Positions 18,152-27,655 of a stretch of DNA of 64,000 bases are shown in pieces. The notes under the pieces were generated by a model that saw only the letters and a list, made by a program, of their open reading frames with translations, did no database searches and was not told the DNA's origin. This DNA comes from Rhizobium mongolense subsp. loessense (GTDB lineage: Bacteria; Pseudomonadota; Alphaproteobacteria; Rhizobiales; Rhizobiaceae). Every line of letters starts with the position of its first letter. Position 1 is the first letter of the stretch. Where the stretch lies: assembly GCF_900099775.1 (NCBI RefSeq), contig NZ_FMTM01000001.1, positions 744,001 to 808,000 on the forward strand. Reading direction: 5' to 3'. Both the position numbers and the translations under genes were made by a program.

Positions 18152-19804
18152 TTAGGCGAGACGGGCGAAATACGCCCCCCAAGCCGGAATATCGATCTTG
18201 TCGCCGTAGTTGTTGCTGGTGAAACCGTGTCCCGTCAATGCCTGCCATTCTCCCATCGGCAAGCTGACGTTGATTTCCACCGGGCTCATGTTGAAAATGC
18301 AGAGCAATTGCTCGTTGCCGTATATGCGCGTGAAGACAAGCGCATCGCCTTGCGGCTGCTCGAATTCGATCTCGCCCTTGGCAAACGCCGGATACTGCTT
18401 GCGAAAGGCGAGGAAGCGGCGGTAGTGCTCGAGCACGGAATTCTCGTCGCCCTGCTGCACGCTGACGGCGCGCAGGATATGCTCGACCGGCACCGGCAGC
18501 CACGGCGTGACGGTCGAGAAGCCACCTTGGGAAACCTGCGAGTCCCAGACCATAGGCGTGCGGCAGCCGTCACGTCCCTTATACTCCGGCCAGAACTGGA
18601 TGCCGTATGGATCCTGCAGGTCCTGGTAGGCAAGATCGGCTTCGGTCAGGCCGAGCTCCTCACCCTGATAAAGGCAGACGGAGCCACGCAGGGTCATCAG
18701 CAGCGAGGCATACTGCTTGGCGAATGCGTCATGATCGGCGACGAGCGAACCCCAGCGGCTGACATGACGCATGACGTCGTGATTGGAGAATGCCCAGCAG
18801 GCCCAACCATCAGGCGCTGCGGCGGCGAAATCTTCCATCACTTCTTCGACACGCTCAGGCGAAAGCGGATCGGGGGCGAGAAACTCGAAGGCATAGCACA
18901 TATGCATCTTGTCGTTTCCGGAGGTGTATTCGCCGACGATCTCCAGGCCGCGCTGGCTGTCACCCACTTCGCCGACGGCCGCGATTGCCGGAAACTCTTC
19001 CAGAACCGCGCGGAAGCGCTTCAGGAACTCCAGGTTCTCCGGCCGGTTCTTGTCGTAGATGTGTTCCTGGAAATTATAGGGGTTCACCGCCGGCGCGGTC
19101 GAAGCGTTGCGGCGGGCGGGCGGCAGCGCCGGATTGTCGCGCAGCTGCTGGTCGTGGAAATAGAAATTGATCGTGTCGAGACGGAAGCCGTCGACGCCGC
19201 GCGTCAGCCAGAAGCGGACAACATTGAGCAACCGGTCCTGTACTTCCGGATTGTGCAGGTTCATGTCGGGCTGCGAGGTCAGGAAATTGTGCAGATAATA
19301 CTGCATGCGTCGCGGATCCCACGCCCATGCCGAGCCGCCGAAAATCGACAGCCAGTTGTTCGGCGGCGCGCCATCCGGCTTTGCATCCGCCCAGACATAC
19401 CAATCCGCCTTTGCGTTCGTCTTGCTGGAACGGCTTTCGGCAAACCAGGGGTGCTGGTCAGAGCTGTGCGAGATGACGAGGTCGATCATCACCTTGATGC
19501 CGAGGCGATGGGCCTCGGCAATCATCGTGTCGAAATCCACCAGCGTGCCGAAGATCGAATCGACGTTCTCGTAGTCCGAAACGTCGTAGCCGAAATCGCG
19601 CATCGGCGAGGTGAAGAAGGGCGAAATCCAGATCGCGTCGGCACCGAGGCTTGCTACATACGGCAGGCGGGCGGTGATGCCCTTCAGATCGCCGATGCCG
19701 TCGCCGTTTGAATCTTGAAAGGAGCGCGGGTAGATCTGATAGATTACCGCACCGCGCCACCAGTCCTTGTCGACCGTCAAAGTGGTTTGAGATGCTATGC
19801 TCAT
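18152..19804 (-). CDS. aglA: alpha-glucosidase, GH13 family
   Basis: A 550-residue cytoplasmic glycoside hydrolase that would cleave imported alpha-glucosides such as sucrose, maltose or trehalose. The GH13 regions are present in order: the start YQIYPRSFQDSNGDGIGD, DLVISHSSDQHPWF, the nucleophile motif GVDGFRLDTINF (Asp at about 206), the acid/base in VGEVGD (Glu at about 279) and FSNHDVMR (Asp at about 343). GDGIGDLKG with oligo-1,6-glucosidase-like length points to the exo-acting subfamily. No signal peptide, as expected for an enzyme acting after uptake. It lies between aglG and aglK with short gaps of 37 and 21 bases. Confidence 0.93.
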   Translation of the reverse strand: MSIASQTTLTVDKDWWRGAVIYQIYPRSFQDSNGDGIGDLKGITARLPYVASLGADAIWISPFFTSPMRDFGYDVSDYENVDSIFGTLVDFDTMIAEAHRLGIKVMIDLVISHSSDQHPWFAESRSSKTNAKADWYVWADAKPDGAPPNNWLSIFGGSAWAWDPRRMQYYLHNFLTSQPDMNLHNPEVQDRLLNVVRFWLTRGVDGFRLDTINFYFHDQQLRDNPALPPARRNASTAPAVNPYNFQEHIYDKNRPENLEFLKRFRAVLEEFPAIAAVGEVGDSQRGLEIVGEYTSGNDKMHMCYAFEFLAPDPLSPERVEEVMEDFAAAAPDGWACWAFSNHDVMRHVSRWGSLVADHDAFAKQYASLLMTLRGSVCLYQGEELGLTEADLAYQDLQDPYGIQFWPEYKGRDGCRTPMVWDSQVSQGGFSTVTPWLPVPVEHILRAVSVQQGDENSVLEHYRRFLAFRKQYPAFAKGEIEFEQPQGDALVFTRIYGNEQLLCIFNMSPVEINVSLPMGEWQALTGHGFTSNNYGDKIDIPAWGAYFARLA

Positions 19805-19841
19805 GTCTGTTCCTGCGGGATGTGTCGTGTTGGGATGATGA

Positions 19842-21005
19842 TCAGCCCCCCTTGACCGAACCGGCGAGCAGGCCGCGCACCAGATAGCGCTGCAGCCCGA
19901 AGAAGACGAGCAGCGGTATGATGATGGTGACGAAGGCCGAAGCCGTTAGGATTTCCCAATTGCCGCCGCGCGAGCCGAGCAGCGCGTTCAGCGCGCCGGT
20001 CAGCACGAGGTGCTGCCTGTCGGTGCCGAGGAAGACCATGGCAACAAGCAGGTCGTTCCACACCCAGAGGAACTGGAAGATCGCGAAGGATGCAAGTGCG
20101 GGGAAAGAAAGAGGCAAAACGATGCGGACGAAGATTTCGAAATCGCTTGCGCCATCGACACGCGCGGATTCGATAATCTCCTTTGGTAGCCCTGCGATAT
20201 AGGCCCGCAGCAGGTAGATGGCCAGCGGCATCCCGAAAGCCGTGTGCGCCAGCCAGATACCGAGATAGGTCTTGGACGGCGCATCGAAAGCCGCACCAAC
20301 CATATTGTAGAGGCGCAGCAGCGGGATCAGCGACATCTGCAGCGGCACGACGATGAGGCCGACGACCAGCGCGATCAACAGTGCGCGGCCCGGGAACTCC
20401 ATCCAGCTCAAGGCGTAGGCTGCAAAGGCAGCTATGAGGATCGGAATGATGGTCGCCGGGATCGTCACCGTCAGCGAATTGATGAAGGATTGGCCGATGC
20501 CCTCGCCCGTCAAAACCGTCCGGTAGTTCTGCAGCGTGAATTCCGGCGGCGTTGCGATCGAAACGTAGACGCGCCGGCCGCCGTCGTCCGGGCCGAAGGG
20601 GGCGCTCTTTATGTAGCGGTAACTGCCGTCGCTGTTGACGAGCAGCGAGACGCCGTCGCCGAGGTCAGCGGTCTCACCAGCGCTGTAGGCAGCGGGCTGC
20701 TGGACACGCGTGCCGAAGGCTCTGACCGAACGTCCTTCCTGGCCTTCCAGGACATTGCCGGCGATCACATAGGTCGCGCCCTCCTGCTTCTGCTGGTCGG
20801 GTTGTCCAAGGCGGGATGCCACGGTACGGGAGGAGCCGGCGAAGGCTGTCCACCAGCCGGAGACGACGAGCTGATCCTTGTCTCGCAGCGCGCTGATGAA
20901 GATGCCGAGCGTCGGAATAAGCCACACGATCACGATGACCAGAACGACGAAGTGGACAAAAAGGCGAGCGGGGCCAATCTTGAAGAAATCTCTGGCAAGC
21001 GTCAT
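19842..21005 (-). CDS. aglG: alpha-glucoside ABC transporter permease (AglG type) with periplasmic insertion
   Basis: A 387-residue inner-membrane permease of the MalG type. The first membrane helix (about 15-37) is followed by a hydrophilic stretch of about 120 residues (about 40-160) before the five remaining helices. The EAA loop is ESARVDGASDFEIFVRIVLP (about 275-294), which docks on the ATPase. Ordinary MalG proteins have 280-300 residues; the extra length is the insertion, which recalls the periplasmic loop of MalF/AglG proteins. The start codon sits 1 base after the stop of aglF, so translation is coupled. Confidence 0.9.
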   Translation of the reverse strand: MTLARDFFKIGPARLFVHFVVLVIVIVWLIPTLGIFISALRDKDQLVVSGWWTAFAGSSRTVASRLGQPDQQKQEGATYVIAGNVLEGQEGRSVRAFGTRVQQPAAYSAGETADLGDGVSLLVNSDGSYRYIKSAPFGPDDGGRRVYVSIATPPEFTLQNYRTVLTGEGIGQSFINSLTVTIPATIIPILIAAFAAYALSWMEFPGRALLIALVVGLIVVPLQMSLIPLLRLYNMVGAAFDAPSKTYLGIWLAHTAFGMPLAIYLLRAYIAGLPKEIIESARVDGASDFEIFVRIVLPLSFPALASFAIFQFLWVWNDLLVAMVFLGTDRQHLVLTGALNALLGSRGGNWEILTASAFVTIIIPLLVFFGLQRYLVRGLLAGSVKGG

Positions 21006-21006
21006 C

Positions 21007-22020
21007 TCAATGGCCCCCCAGCTCGCGATTGGCGCGGCGGACGTTCCAGACCATGATCGGCGTCACGGCCAGCATGATGATGAGGGCGATGACGGCGCTT
21101 CGGCCGGAATCGCCGCCTCCGCGGAACATCCAGTTGAACATCAGGTTGGCAAGAACCATCGAGTTCCATTGACCGTTGGTCATGGTCAGAACGATGTCGA
21201 AAACCTTCAGTACGAGAATAGTGATGGTGGTCCACACGACGGCGATCGACCCCCAGACCTGCGGCACCATGATGCGCCAGAAGATTTGCCAGCCGTTGGC
21301 GCCGTCGATGACAGCGGCCTCGATGGTTTCTTCCGGAATACCGCGCAGCGCTGCGGAGAGGATGACCATGGCAAATCCTGTCTGGATCCAGATCAAGATC
21401 ACCATGAGGAAGAAGTTGTTCCAGAAGGGCACCGAAATCCACACCTGCGGTGTGCCACCGAAAAGCTGCACGATCGCGTTCAAGAGCCCGATCTGGGTGT
21501 CGTTGCCGCCGCGAAACTCGTAGATGAACTTCCAGATGACGGATGCGCCGACGAAGGAGATCGCCATCGGCATGAAGACGATGCTCTTGGCGATGTTGCC
21601 CCACCAGATGCGGTCGGTCATCACTGCGATGACCAGGCCGAAGAACGTGCAGGCCGCCGGAACGACGGCGAGCCAGAGAATATTATTAAAGATGGATTGG
21701 CGGAATTCACGATCGCCGAAAGCCCACTGGTAATTTGCAAATCCGACGAACTGCTCACCGGAGCGATCGTGGAAGGAGAGGATTAAGGTCGCCACGACGG
21801 GGTAGACAAGATAGACGATCAGCAAAAACAGTGCCGGCCCGAGAAAGAGCCAGGGGCGGATCATCGCGCGGCGGTTCAGATTGCGCGCCGCGGAACGAAT
21901 GTCGCCATCCTTCACGGGTAGCGCCAGATCCAGAATCTTGTTCGAAAAATAAAAATAGGCCGAGCAGGCGAATACCGCCACCACCACAACGCCCAACGCG
22001 GAAACTATCTGCGACAGCAT
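21007..22020 (-). CDS. aglF: alpha-glucoside ABC transporter permease (AglF type)
   Basis: A 337-residue MalF-type permease of the inner membrane. One hydrophobic helix at the extreme N terminus (about 4-28), then RPWLFLGPALFLLIVYLVYP and further helices, with the EAA loop EAAVIDGANGWQIFWRIMVP at about 233-252. It pairs with AglG to form the pore. It is separated from aglE by 162 bases that contain a strong hairpin (22149-22169), so aglE may be made in excess over the permeases. Confidence 0.92.
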   Translation of the reverse strand: MLSQIVSALGVVVVAVFACSAYFYFSNKILDLALPVKDGDIRSAARNLNRRAMIRPWLFLGPALFLLIVYLVYPVVATLILSFHDRSGEQFVGFANYQWAFGDREFRQSIFNNILWLAVVPAACTFFGLVIAVMTDRIWWGNIAKSIVFMPMAISFVGASVIWKFIYEFRGGNDTQIGLLNAIVQLFGGTPQVWISVPFWNNFFLMVILIWIQTGFAMVILSAALRGIPEETIEAAVIDGANGWQIFWRIMVPQVWGSIAVVWTTITILVLKVFDIVLTMTNGQWNSMVLANLMFNWMFRGGGDSGRSAVIALIIMLAVTPIMVWNVRRANRELGGH

Positions 22021-22148
22021 TCGTCCCTCCCCGTGCTACCCTTGCCTATGTTGAAGGGTCGACACCCGTTACCGTCAACTTCTTTATGCGTTTGATCACA
22101 GCATCCGGCGTTGACCGGGCCTGCCGGTCCGGTCATTCGTGCCAGCAA

Positions 22149-22169
22149 TGCCGCGGGTTTCCCGCGGCA
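22149..22169 (-). terminator. intercistronic stem-loop between aglE and aglF
   Basis: A perfect 9-bp stem, TGCCGCGGG with CCCGCGGCA, around a 3-base loop, 14 bases after the aglE stop codon. No T tract follows on the minus strand, so it more likely stabilises the 3' end of the aglE message or terminates only in part. This is common after binding-protein genes. Confidence 0.6.
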
Positions 22170-22182
22170 CCGGCTATCGCGA

Positions 22183-23544
22183 TTACTTGATGGCGTCCCA
22201 GGCGGACTGGATTTCCTTGCCGGTGTCTTCCGCAGACTTGCCGCCGACGAAATCGACCATGCCGGTCCAGAAGGCGCCCGCGCCGATCTTGCCGGGCATC
22301 AGGTCCGAACCGTCGAAGCGGAAGGTCGTGGCCGTCGTCAAGATCTCGCCTTCCCGCTTCATCTGCTCGTTGGCATAGGCGGCGGTGTTCACACCCTTGT
22401 ATGGCGTCAGGAAGCTCGACTGCGCCATCCAGACCTCGTGCGCGATCGGCGTCTTCAGGAATTCGACGAAAGCGCGGGCGGCCTTCGAATCCTTGGTGAT
22501 CGAGACGAGCGTGCCGGCACCGAGAACCGGCTTGCCGAGGTCGGCATGCGCCGCATAGGTCGGCATATAGAAGAAGTCGGCGTCCTGACCGAGCTTCGTG
22601 CCTTCGGGGAAGAAGGACGGGATGAACGAAGCCTGATGGTGCAGGTAGCACTTCGGCGGAACCGCAAAGAGACCCTTCGGGCTGTCGCGGAAGTCGGTCG
22701 AGGCAACGGCGGCAGCACCGCCATCGACATAGCTCTCGTTCTTGGCGAACTTGCCGAATTCATCGATCGCGGCAACGACGGCCGGGTCGGTGAATTTCAC
22801 TTCGTTCGTGGTCCACTTGTCATAGACATCCGGCTTGTTCATGCGCAGCATGATGTCTTCGATCCAGTCGGTCGCAGGCCAGCCGGTCGCGCCGCCGGAG
22901 CCGAGGCCGATGCACCATGGAACGCCGCCGTCCTTGACGATCTGGTCCGTCAGGGCATGGAGCTCTTCCATCGTGGTCGGAACCTTATATCCAGCTTCCT
23001 TGAAGTTTTCCGGAACATACCAGACAAGTGACTTCACGTCGGCCTTGTAAGGGAATGCATAGTAGCCGTCCTTGCCGTCCTTGCCCTTGTAGGTGCCGTA
23101 GCCGACCCAGCTGTCGCCCGCGCCGTAATTGTCCTTCACCCACTTGGAATTCTCCTCGCCAAGCGGCGTCAGGAGCCCCTTGCTGGCGAGGTCGGCCAGG
23201 AGGCCGGGCTGCGGCAGGATCGCGACGTTCGGAGGCGAGCCCGCCTGCGTATCGATAACGATCTGTTGTTCGTAGTTCTCGGAGGATGAATAGGTGGCAT
23301 CGACGCCCGTCGCCTCGGTGAAATAAGCAAGAATGCTGCGGAAGAAGGCCTCGTCCTCACCGCGCCACGGCCCGAAGATTGTCAGCGGCTCGCCTTTCAA
23401 ATCGGCGTGAGCTGCCTTGAACTCGTCATAGCTCTTCCAGTTGAACTTCGTATCCTGACCTGGAGGAAACTTCAGATCGGCAGCGGAAGCTGCCCCGGCA
23501 AACAGCGCCGTTACGGCAACGCCCATCAAAAGAATTTTCTTCAT
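22183..23544 (-). CDS. aglE: alpha-glucoside ABC transporter, periplasmic binding protein
   Basis: A 453-residue solute-binding protein of the MalE-like family. Residues 1-22 are a signal peptide ([20 protein letters not shown], cut near ASA-AD). The mature part shows the family pattern GPWRGEDEAFFRSILAYFTE, then VDATYSSSENYEQQI, and SITKDSKAARAFVEFLKTP near the end. It captures alpha-glucosides in the periplasm and hands them to AglF/AglG. It is the first gene of the operon; the ATG at 23544 is preceded by a GGGAGGTTG ribosome binding site. The operator at 23602-23615 lies 58 bases upstream. Confidence 0.93.
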   Translation of the reverse strand: MKKILLMGVAVTALFAGAASAADLKFPPGQDTKFNWKSYDEFKAAHADLKGEPLTIFGPWRGEDEAFFRSILAYFTEATGVDATYSSSENYEQQIVIDTQAGSPPNVAILPQPGLLADLASKGLLTPLGEENSKWVKDNYGAGDSWVGYGTYKGKDGKDGYYAFPYKADVKSLVWYVPENFKEAGYKVPTTMEELHALTDQIVKDGGVPWCIGLGSGGATGWPATDWIEDIMLRMNKPDVYDKWTTNEVKFTDPAVVAAIDEFGKFAKNESYVDGGAAAVASTDFRDSPKGLFAVPPKCYLHHQASFIPSFFPEGTKLGQDADFFYMPTYAAHADLGKPVLGAGTLVSITKDSKAARAFVEFLKTPIAHEVWMAQSSFLTPYKGVNTAAYANEQMKREGEILTTATTFRFDGSDLMPGKIGAGAFWTGMVDFVGGKSAEDTGKEIQSAWDAIK

Positions 23545-23601
23545 GTGATCAACCTCCCATCACAATCCCAACGGCGCTTCCCAACCTCCCGAGGGCAAAT
23601 T

Positions 23602-23615
23602 TCAAAGCGCTTTGA
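23602..23615. promoter_or_regulatory. LacI-type operator 1, aglE side
   Basis: TCAAAGCGCTTTGA is a perfect 14-bp palindrome with central GCGC, as expected for a LacI/GalR regulator. It is 58 bases from the aglE start. The same core recurs at 23761-23773 close to aglR, so the divergent regulator AglR is the likely ligand. Confidence 0.7.
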
Positions 23616-23760
23616 CACTCATTTCACTTTCGGGAGAAAAGAGTCAAGCCATTTCAAAAATACCGCGAAACGAGACGCTTGCATTGCCCATTGCAGCGGC
23701 ACCTGGAGGTGAATATGGAGCGATTTTTCTTGAGTCAAGCGCCGGACTTGCTACATAATT

Positions 23761-23773
23761 GAAAGCGCTTTGG
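23761..23773. promoter_or_regulatory. LacI-type operator 2, aglR side
   Basis: GAAAGCGCTTTGG shares the palindromic core AAAGCGCTTT with operator 1 and lies 47 bases before the aglR start, 159 bases from operator 1. Two sites flanking the divergent promoters allow repression by looping and self-regulation of aglR. Confidence 0.65.
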
Positions 23774-23819
23774 ACACAGGGACGCGTGTGTTGAGGGCGC
23801 TGAGGAGGAAACGCGGCAG

Positions 23820-24842
23820 GTGAATCTCAAACAGCTCTCGCAATTGCTTGGTCTTTCGCAGACGACCGTCAGCCGTGCACTCAATGGCTATCCTGAAGTC
23901 AACGAGGCGACGCGCGAACGTGTGCTTCGCGCCGTCAAGGAAACGGGATACCGGCCGAACAAGGCGGCTCAGCGTCTCGCGACGGGCAAGGCGGGTTCGA
24001 TCGGACTAGTGATGCCGATGGCGCCTGGCCATCAATCGGATATACATTTTGGTGAGTTCCTGGCCGGCCTCGGAGAGGAGGCCGTTCGGCAGGACTTCCA
24101 TCTCGTCATCATGCCATCGGACCCCGACGATGAAGTGGCTGCACTTCGCCGCCTCGCGATCAGCGGCAATGTCGATGCGCTTTTCGTTGCCTCTATGCGC
24201 GCTCACGACCCGCGCCTGGCGATGCTGAAATCGCTGGCGATGCCGTTCATCGTGCATGGCCGCTCGTTCGGGTCGGAGCCGGATTATCCCTATCTCGATA
24301 TCGACAACGAAACCGCCTTTTACGATGCGGCGAAACTCCTGTTGCAGCTCGGCCATACGCGATTCGCGCTGATGAACGGCCCGGCGCATCTCGACTTTGC
24401 GATCCGCCGGAAAAACGGCGTGGTCGCCGCCTTGTCGGAACGGGGACTGACGCTTTCCAAAAACTGCGTCAGTCACTCACTGATGACCGACGAGCAAGGC
24501 CTGATCGCGATGGAGCAGTTTCTGCAGATGCCGGAGCGTCCGACCGCCGTCCTCTGTTCCAGCACCGTGCTCGCACTCGGCGCGATCCGCGCCCTGAACC
24601 AGGCCGGCCTGAAGCTCGGTGAGGATATCTCGCTCATCGCCCATGACGACGAGCTGCCGCTTCTGAAACCGGAGAATTTTTCGGTCCCGCTGACGACAAC
24701 GCGCTCGTCTCTTCGTGCCGCCGGCGCCCGGATTGCGCAGCGCCTGATCGGCACCGTCAAAGAGATCGGCTCCTATCCGGAGCACGAGCTGTGGAAAGCG
24801 GAGCTGATCGTCAGGGCCTCGACCGGCCCCGAACCGCGATAG
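23820..24842 (+). CDS. aglR: LacI-family transcriptional regulator of the agl operon
   Basis: A 340-residue LacI/GalR repressor. Residues 2-55 are the helix-turn-helix plus hinge: LKQLSQLLGLSQTTVSRALN, then PEVNEATRERVLRAVKETGY and RPNKAAQRLATG. The rest is the periplasmic-binding-protein-like effector domain (GSIGLVMP, then RLAISGNVDALFVASM, and FALMNGPAHLDFAIRR). The start is GTG with GAGGAGGAAA upstream. It is divergent from aglEFGAK and two palindromic sites lie between them. Inducer is probably an alpha-glucoside or a product. Confidence 0.93.
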   Translation: MNLKQLSQLLGLSQTTVSRALNGYPEVNEATRERVLRAVKETGYRPNKAAQRLATGKAGSIGLVMPMAPGHQSDIHFGEFLAGLGEEAVRQDFHLVIMPSDPDDEVAALRRLAISGNVDALFVASMRAHDPRLAMLKSLAMPFIVHGRSFGSEPDYPYLDIDNETAFYDAAKLLLQLGHTRFALMNGPAHLDFAIRRKNGVVAALSERGLTLSKNCVSHSLMTDEQGLIAMEQFLQMPERPTAVLCSSTVLALGAIRALNQAGLKLGEDISLIAHDDELPLLKPENFSVPLTTTRSSLRAAGARIAQRLIGTVKEIGSYPEHELWKAELIVRASTGPEPR

Positions 24843-24845
24843 GCC

Positions 24846-25745
24846 TCAAAACTTCGGCGGCGTCTGGCCGGCGGCGCGATGCGCGGCAATGACGGTATTG
24901 GCCATCAGCATGGCGATCGTCATCGGGCCGACGCCACCTGGAACCGGGGTGATTACCGCGGCGACATTCGATGCTTCCTCGAAGGCGACGTCGCCGACCA
25001 GCCGTGTTTTGGCCTCGCCCCTTTCCGGTGCGGCGATGCGATTGATGCCGACATCGATGACGGTGGCGCCGGGCTTCACCCAATCGGCCTTGACCATCTG
25101 CGGGCGGCCGACGGCCGCCACCAGGATATCGGCGTTGCGGCAGACGGCGGGTAGATCCTTGGTGCGCGAATGGGCAATTGTCACCGTGGCATTGGCATTG
25201 AGCAGCAACTGCGCCATCGGCTTGCCAAAGAGGTTCGATCGGCCGATGACGACTGCGTTCAGCCCAGACAAGTCCTCGCCATGCATTCGGCGGACGAAAA
25301 CCATGGCACCGGCCGGCGTGCAGGAGACGAGGCCGGTTTCAAGGTCGCCAGTCGCAAGCTTGCCGGCATTGACGACGTGCAACCCGTCGACATCCTTTTC
25401 CGGAAGGATCGACTGGATGATCGGCTCGCTGTTTAGATGCTTCGGCAGCGGCAGCTGTACGAGGATGCCATGGATCGAGGGATCGGCGTTGAGTGACGAA
25501 ACGAGCCCGGCAAGCTCTTCCTGCGTCGTGTCGGCCGACAGGGTGTGCTGTACCGACTTGAAGCCGCATTCCTTGGCCATTTTGCTCTTTGAATTGACAT
25601 AAGCATGGCTTGCCGGATCGTCGCCGACGATCACAACGGCAAGGCCCGTCTTCACGCCGCTCTGCTTTTCCAGCGAAGCCGTCGCCATCTTTACTGTTTC
25701 GATTATCGAAGCGGCTACCTGCTTGCCATCGATCACTGTCGTCAC
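24846..25745 (-). CDS. folD: bifunctional methylenetetrahydrofolate dehydrogenase/cyclohydrolase
   Basis: A 299-residue FolD. It interconverts methylene-, methenyl- and formyl-tetrahydrofolate with NADP. Motifs: [14 protein letters not shown] with the catalytic Lys, [10 protein letters not shown], the NADP-binding [17 protein letters not shown] and [13 protein letters not shown] near the C terminus. The GTG at 25745 has AGGAG seven bases upstream and is preferred over a GTG at 25760 that the same AGGAG would overlap. It converges on aglR with a 3-base gap, and both genes end without an obvious terminator between them. Confidence 0.95.
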   Translation of the reverse strand: MTTVIDGKQVAASIIETVKMATASLEKQSGVKTGLAVVIVGDDPASHAYVNSKSKMAKECGFKSVQHTLSADTTQEELAGLVSSLNADPSIHGILVQLPLPKHLNSEPIIQSILPEKDVDGLHVVNAGKLATGDLETGLVSCTPAGAMVFVRRMHGEDLSGLNAVVIGRSNLFGKPMAQLLLNANATVTIAHSRTKDLPAVCRNADILVAAVGRPQMVKADWVKPGATVIDVGINRIAAPERGEAKTRLVGDVAFEEASNVAAVITPVPGGVGPMTIAMLMANTVIAAHRAAGQTPPKF

Positions 25746-25865
25746 GCGATTCTCCTGCACTGCCTCACGCGCAAGCTAGGCTCTCGCCAGCTGCGCCGTT
25801 TGCCTCAGAACGCCGTATCCTGTTTAAAAGCGGCAAATGCAAGAGCAATGATGCCGCGGCCGAGA

Positions 25866-27542
25866 TCAACGATGGCCGGCGCCGTGGGATTGCAGCCTGT
25901 CGCGCAGGCCGGCGAGCCGATCGCGCAGCAGTTCGAGTTCGCCGGCTGCCACCTCCGGCTGTTCCGGGACCGTTAGCGTTTCCGCGGCACGTGCGGGACG
26001 CTGTCGCAAGAAGCGCAAACCAAGCATGCCTGCAAGACCGATCGCCATTGCGAGTGCAGCGCCGACGGCAGAGCGAACCGGCAGTCCGGGTCCGGCGGCA
26101 ACGGCAGTGGTCTTTATCGGTTTGGCAGCAGTGATCGAAGCGGCGATGGAAGCCGTCGCCGTAACGGCATCTGCCATACGCGATCTCGCCGCCTCTGTCT
26201 TGTCGCGCAGTTCGGTCAGTTTGGCGAGATCTACACCGGTGTCCCGGCTCTGTGCGATCAGCGTGTTGCGCTGATCGTTCAGCGTCTTTCGTGCTTCTGC
26301 GGCTGCCTTAAGAGCGGCATTTGCGTCTTGGGACTGGCGAGCCAACTCCTTCGCAACCTTGTCCTTCAGGCCGTCAACGACAGCCTGCTGTCCGAGACGG
26401 CGCGGATGGCGCGGACCGAGCTCGTTCGAAAGCAGCGACAGCGTCGCCTTCTCGGTGACGTATTTGTCGCGCGCGTCCTGCAGCGCAGGCGAGATCGCTT
26501 CGAGCGGCAAGGAACCGCTCAGCACATCGCCGGGCTTGGCCGCCTTGAGACGATCGGTCTCTTGCTTGGCAAGCGTGATCCGCTGCTCGGCGATCTTGAG
26601 ATCGGCGTCAAGCTGGTTGATGCGCTGCTGAAGATCACTTGCGACTTTGACATTGCCTTCGCCGCTGCTTGCGGTGAAGGCGGCCAGCTGCGCCTTCACA
26701 TCCTCATAGGCCTTGCGCAACCCGGCGCCCGCCTCCGCCGATGCAGGAGGGCCGCTGGACGTCAGCATATCGGAAAGCCAGGAAGCGATATGCAAAGACT
26801 TCGCGCCGTCGGACGTCGTGACTTTCAGACGGACTGTGCCCTGCGTTCCATCCGCATTGGCCTCGACCATTCCTGCAAGCGCCGCTTCCGCGCGCGAGGC
26901 CGCATCGGCCGCTGCACCACTGCCCGAAAGGAGATCGAGTGCTACACCGATCGTGGATTGGCCGCCGGTGAACTCGGGATCGCGATCGAGCTTCAACGCC
27001 CCAACGGCGGCAGACATGGTGCGGCCGGAAAGCAGGCGTTTCACGGCTGCCGCGGTCACGGCGCCGCGCTCGGCTTTGGCCGCCTGCACATGAAATGCCG
27101 CCTCCGCCGCGTAATGCGCGGGTTCGGCCGGCATCAGCAAGGGGACGCCTGCGCCCACCAAGGCAGTAACGGCGATTGTGCCTATCAGCTTCGCCAAACT
27201 GCGGCGGCGGACGGGACGAGCGCTGAGATCTGCTAAATCTACCTGCCGGGCCTTTACAGGCGCCGCCAGTCTATACTGCGGCGGCTCTGGAGGACGGACA
27301 TCGTTTGCGGCACGCAGCCGTGTTTCGAGGATTGTCTCGATGCGATCGACCAGGTGCGGCGGTTCGGGCGGTGCGCTCCGCTGCAGGCGCTGCTCTTCGA
27401 GTGCTTTTCCGATCACCCTCAGCAGTTCGGCCTCCGAAGGGCGAACGGGCAGGATTTCGAGATTTCGGCCACGTGCATCGACTTGCGCCGCCGTTGCCAG
27501 TCGGCGCCTGTCAATGCTGCCTTTTAACCTGCTGTCATACAT
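25866..27542 (-). CDS. Wzz/ExoP-like polysaccharide chain-length protein without kinase domain
   Basis: A 558-residue protein that looks like the chain-length-determinant half of ExoP/Wzc. A cytoplasmic N-terminal segment of about 120 residues precedes membrane helix 1 (about 120-138). A long periplasmic region with coiled coils (about 280-450, for example QQRINQLDADLKIAEQRI) leads to membrane helix 2 (about 495-517), and 40 cytoplasmic residues follow. LGPRHPRRLGQQ matches the conserved periplasmic motif of ExoP proteins. No Walker A/B motif or tyrosine cluster is present. The gene lies 113 bases after a WecG-type glycosyltransferase on the same strand, which fits surface polysaccharide synthesis. 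In-frame starts at 27563 (GTG) and 27557 are possible. Confidence 0.7.
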   Translation of the reverse strand: MYDSRLKGSIDRRRLATAAQVDARGRNLEILPVRPSEAELLRVIGKALEEQRLQRSAPPEPPHLVDRIETILETRLRAANDVRPPEPPQYRLAAPVKARQVDLADLSARPVRRRSLAKLIGTIAVTALVGAGVPLLMPAEPAHYAAEAAFHVQAAKAERGAVTAAAVKRLLSGRTMSAAVGALKLDRDPEFTGGQSTIGVALDLLSGSGAAADAASRAEAALAGMVEANADGTQGTVRLKVTTSDGAKSLHIASWLSDMLTSSGPPASAEAGAGLRKAYEDVKAQLAAFTASSGEGNVKVASDLQQRINQLDADLKIAEQRITLAKQETDRLKAAKPGDVLSGSLPLEAISPALQDARDKYVTEKATLSLLSNELGPRHPRRLGQQAVVDGLKDKVAKELARQSQDANAALKAAAEARKTLNDQRNTLIAQSRDTGVDLAKLTELRDKTEAARSRMADAVTATASIAASITAAKPIKTTAVAAGPGLPVRSAVGAALAMAIGLAGMLGLRFLRQRPARAAETLTVPEQPEVAAGELELLRDRLAGLRDRLQSHGAGHR

Positions 27543-27655
27543 GACGCCATATCTCATGCGCACGAGCCGAGCCGCCCGTAGGAAGCGGATGATTAAGGCA
27601 CTCTAAATTTTCATGGCAAAGAAATGGTTAACTGCGTGAGGCAAGAAACACGGTC

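Noticed and set aside
18227..19711. 494-codon open frame antisense to aglA
   Set aside because: Shadow of the GH13 gene; amino acid composition typical of reversed high-GC coding sequence.
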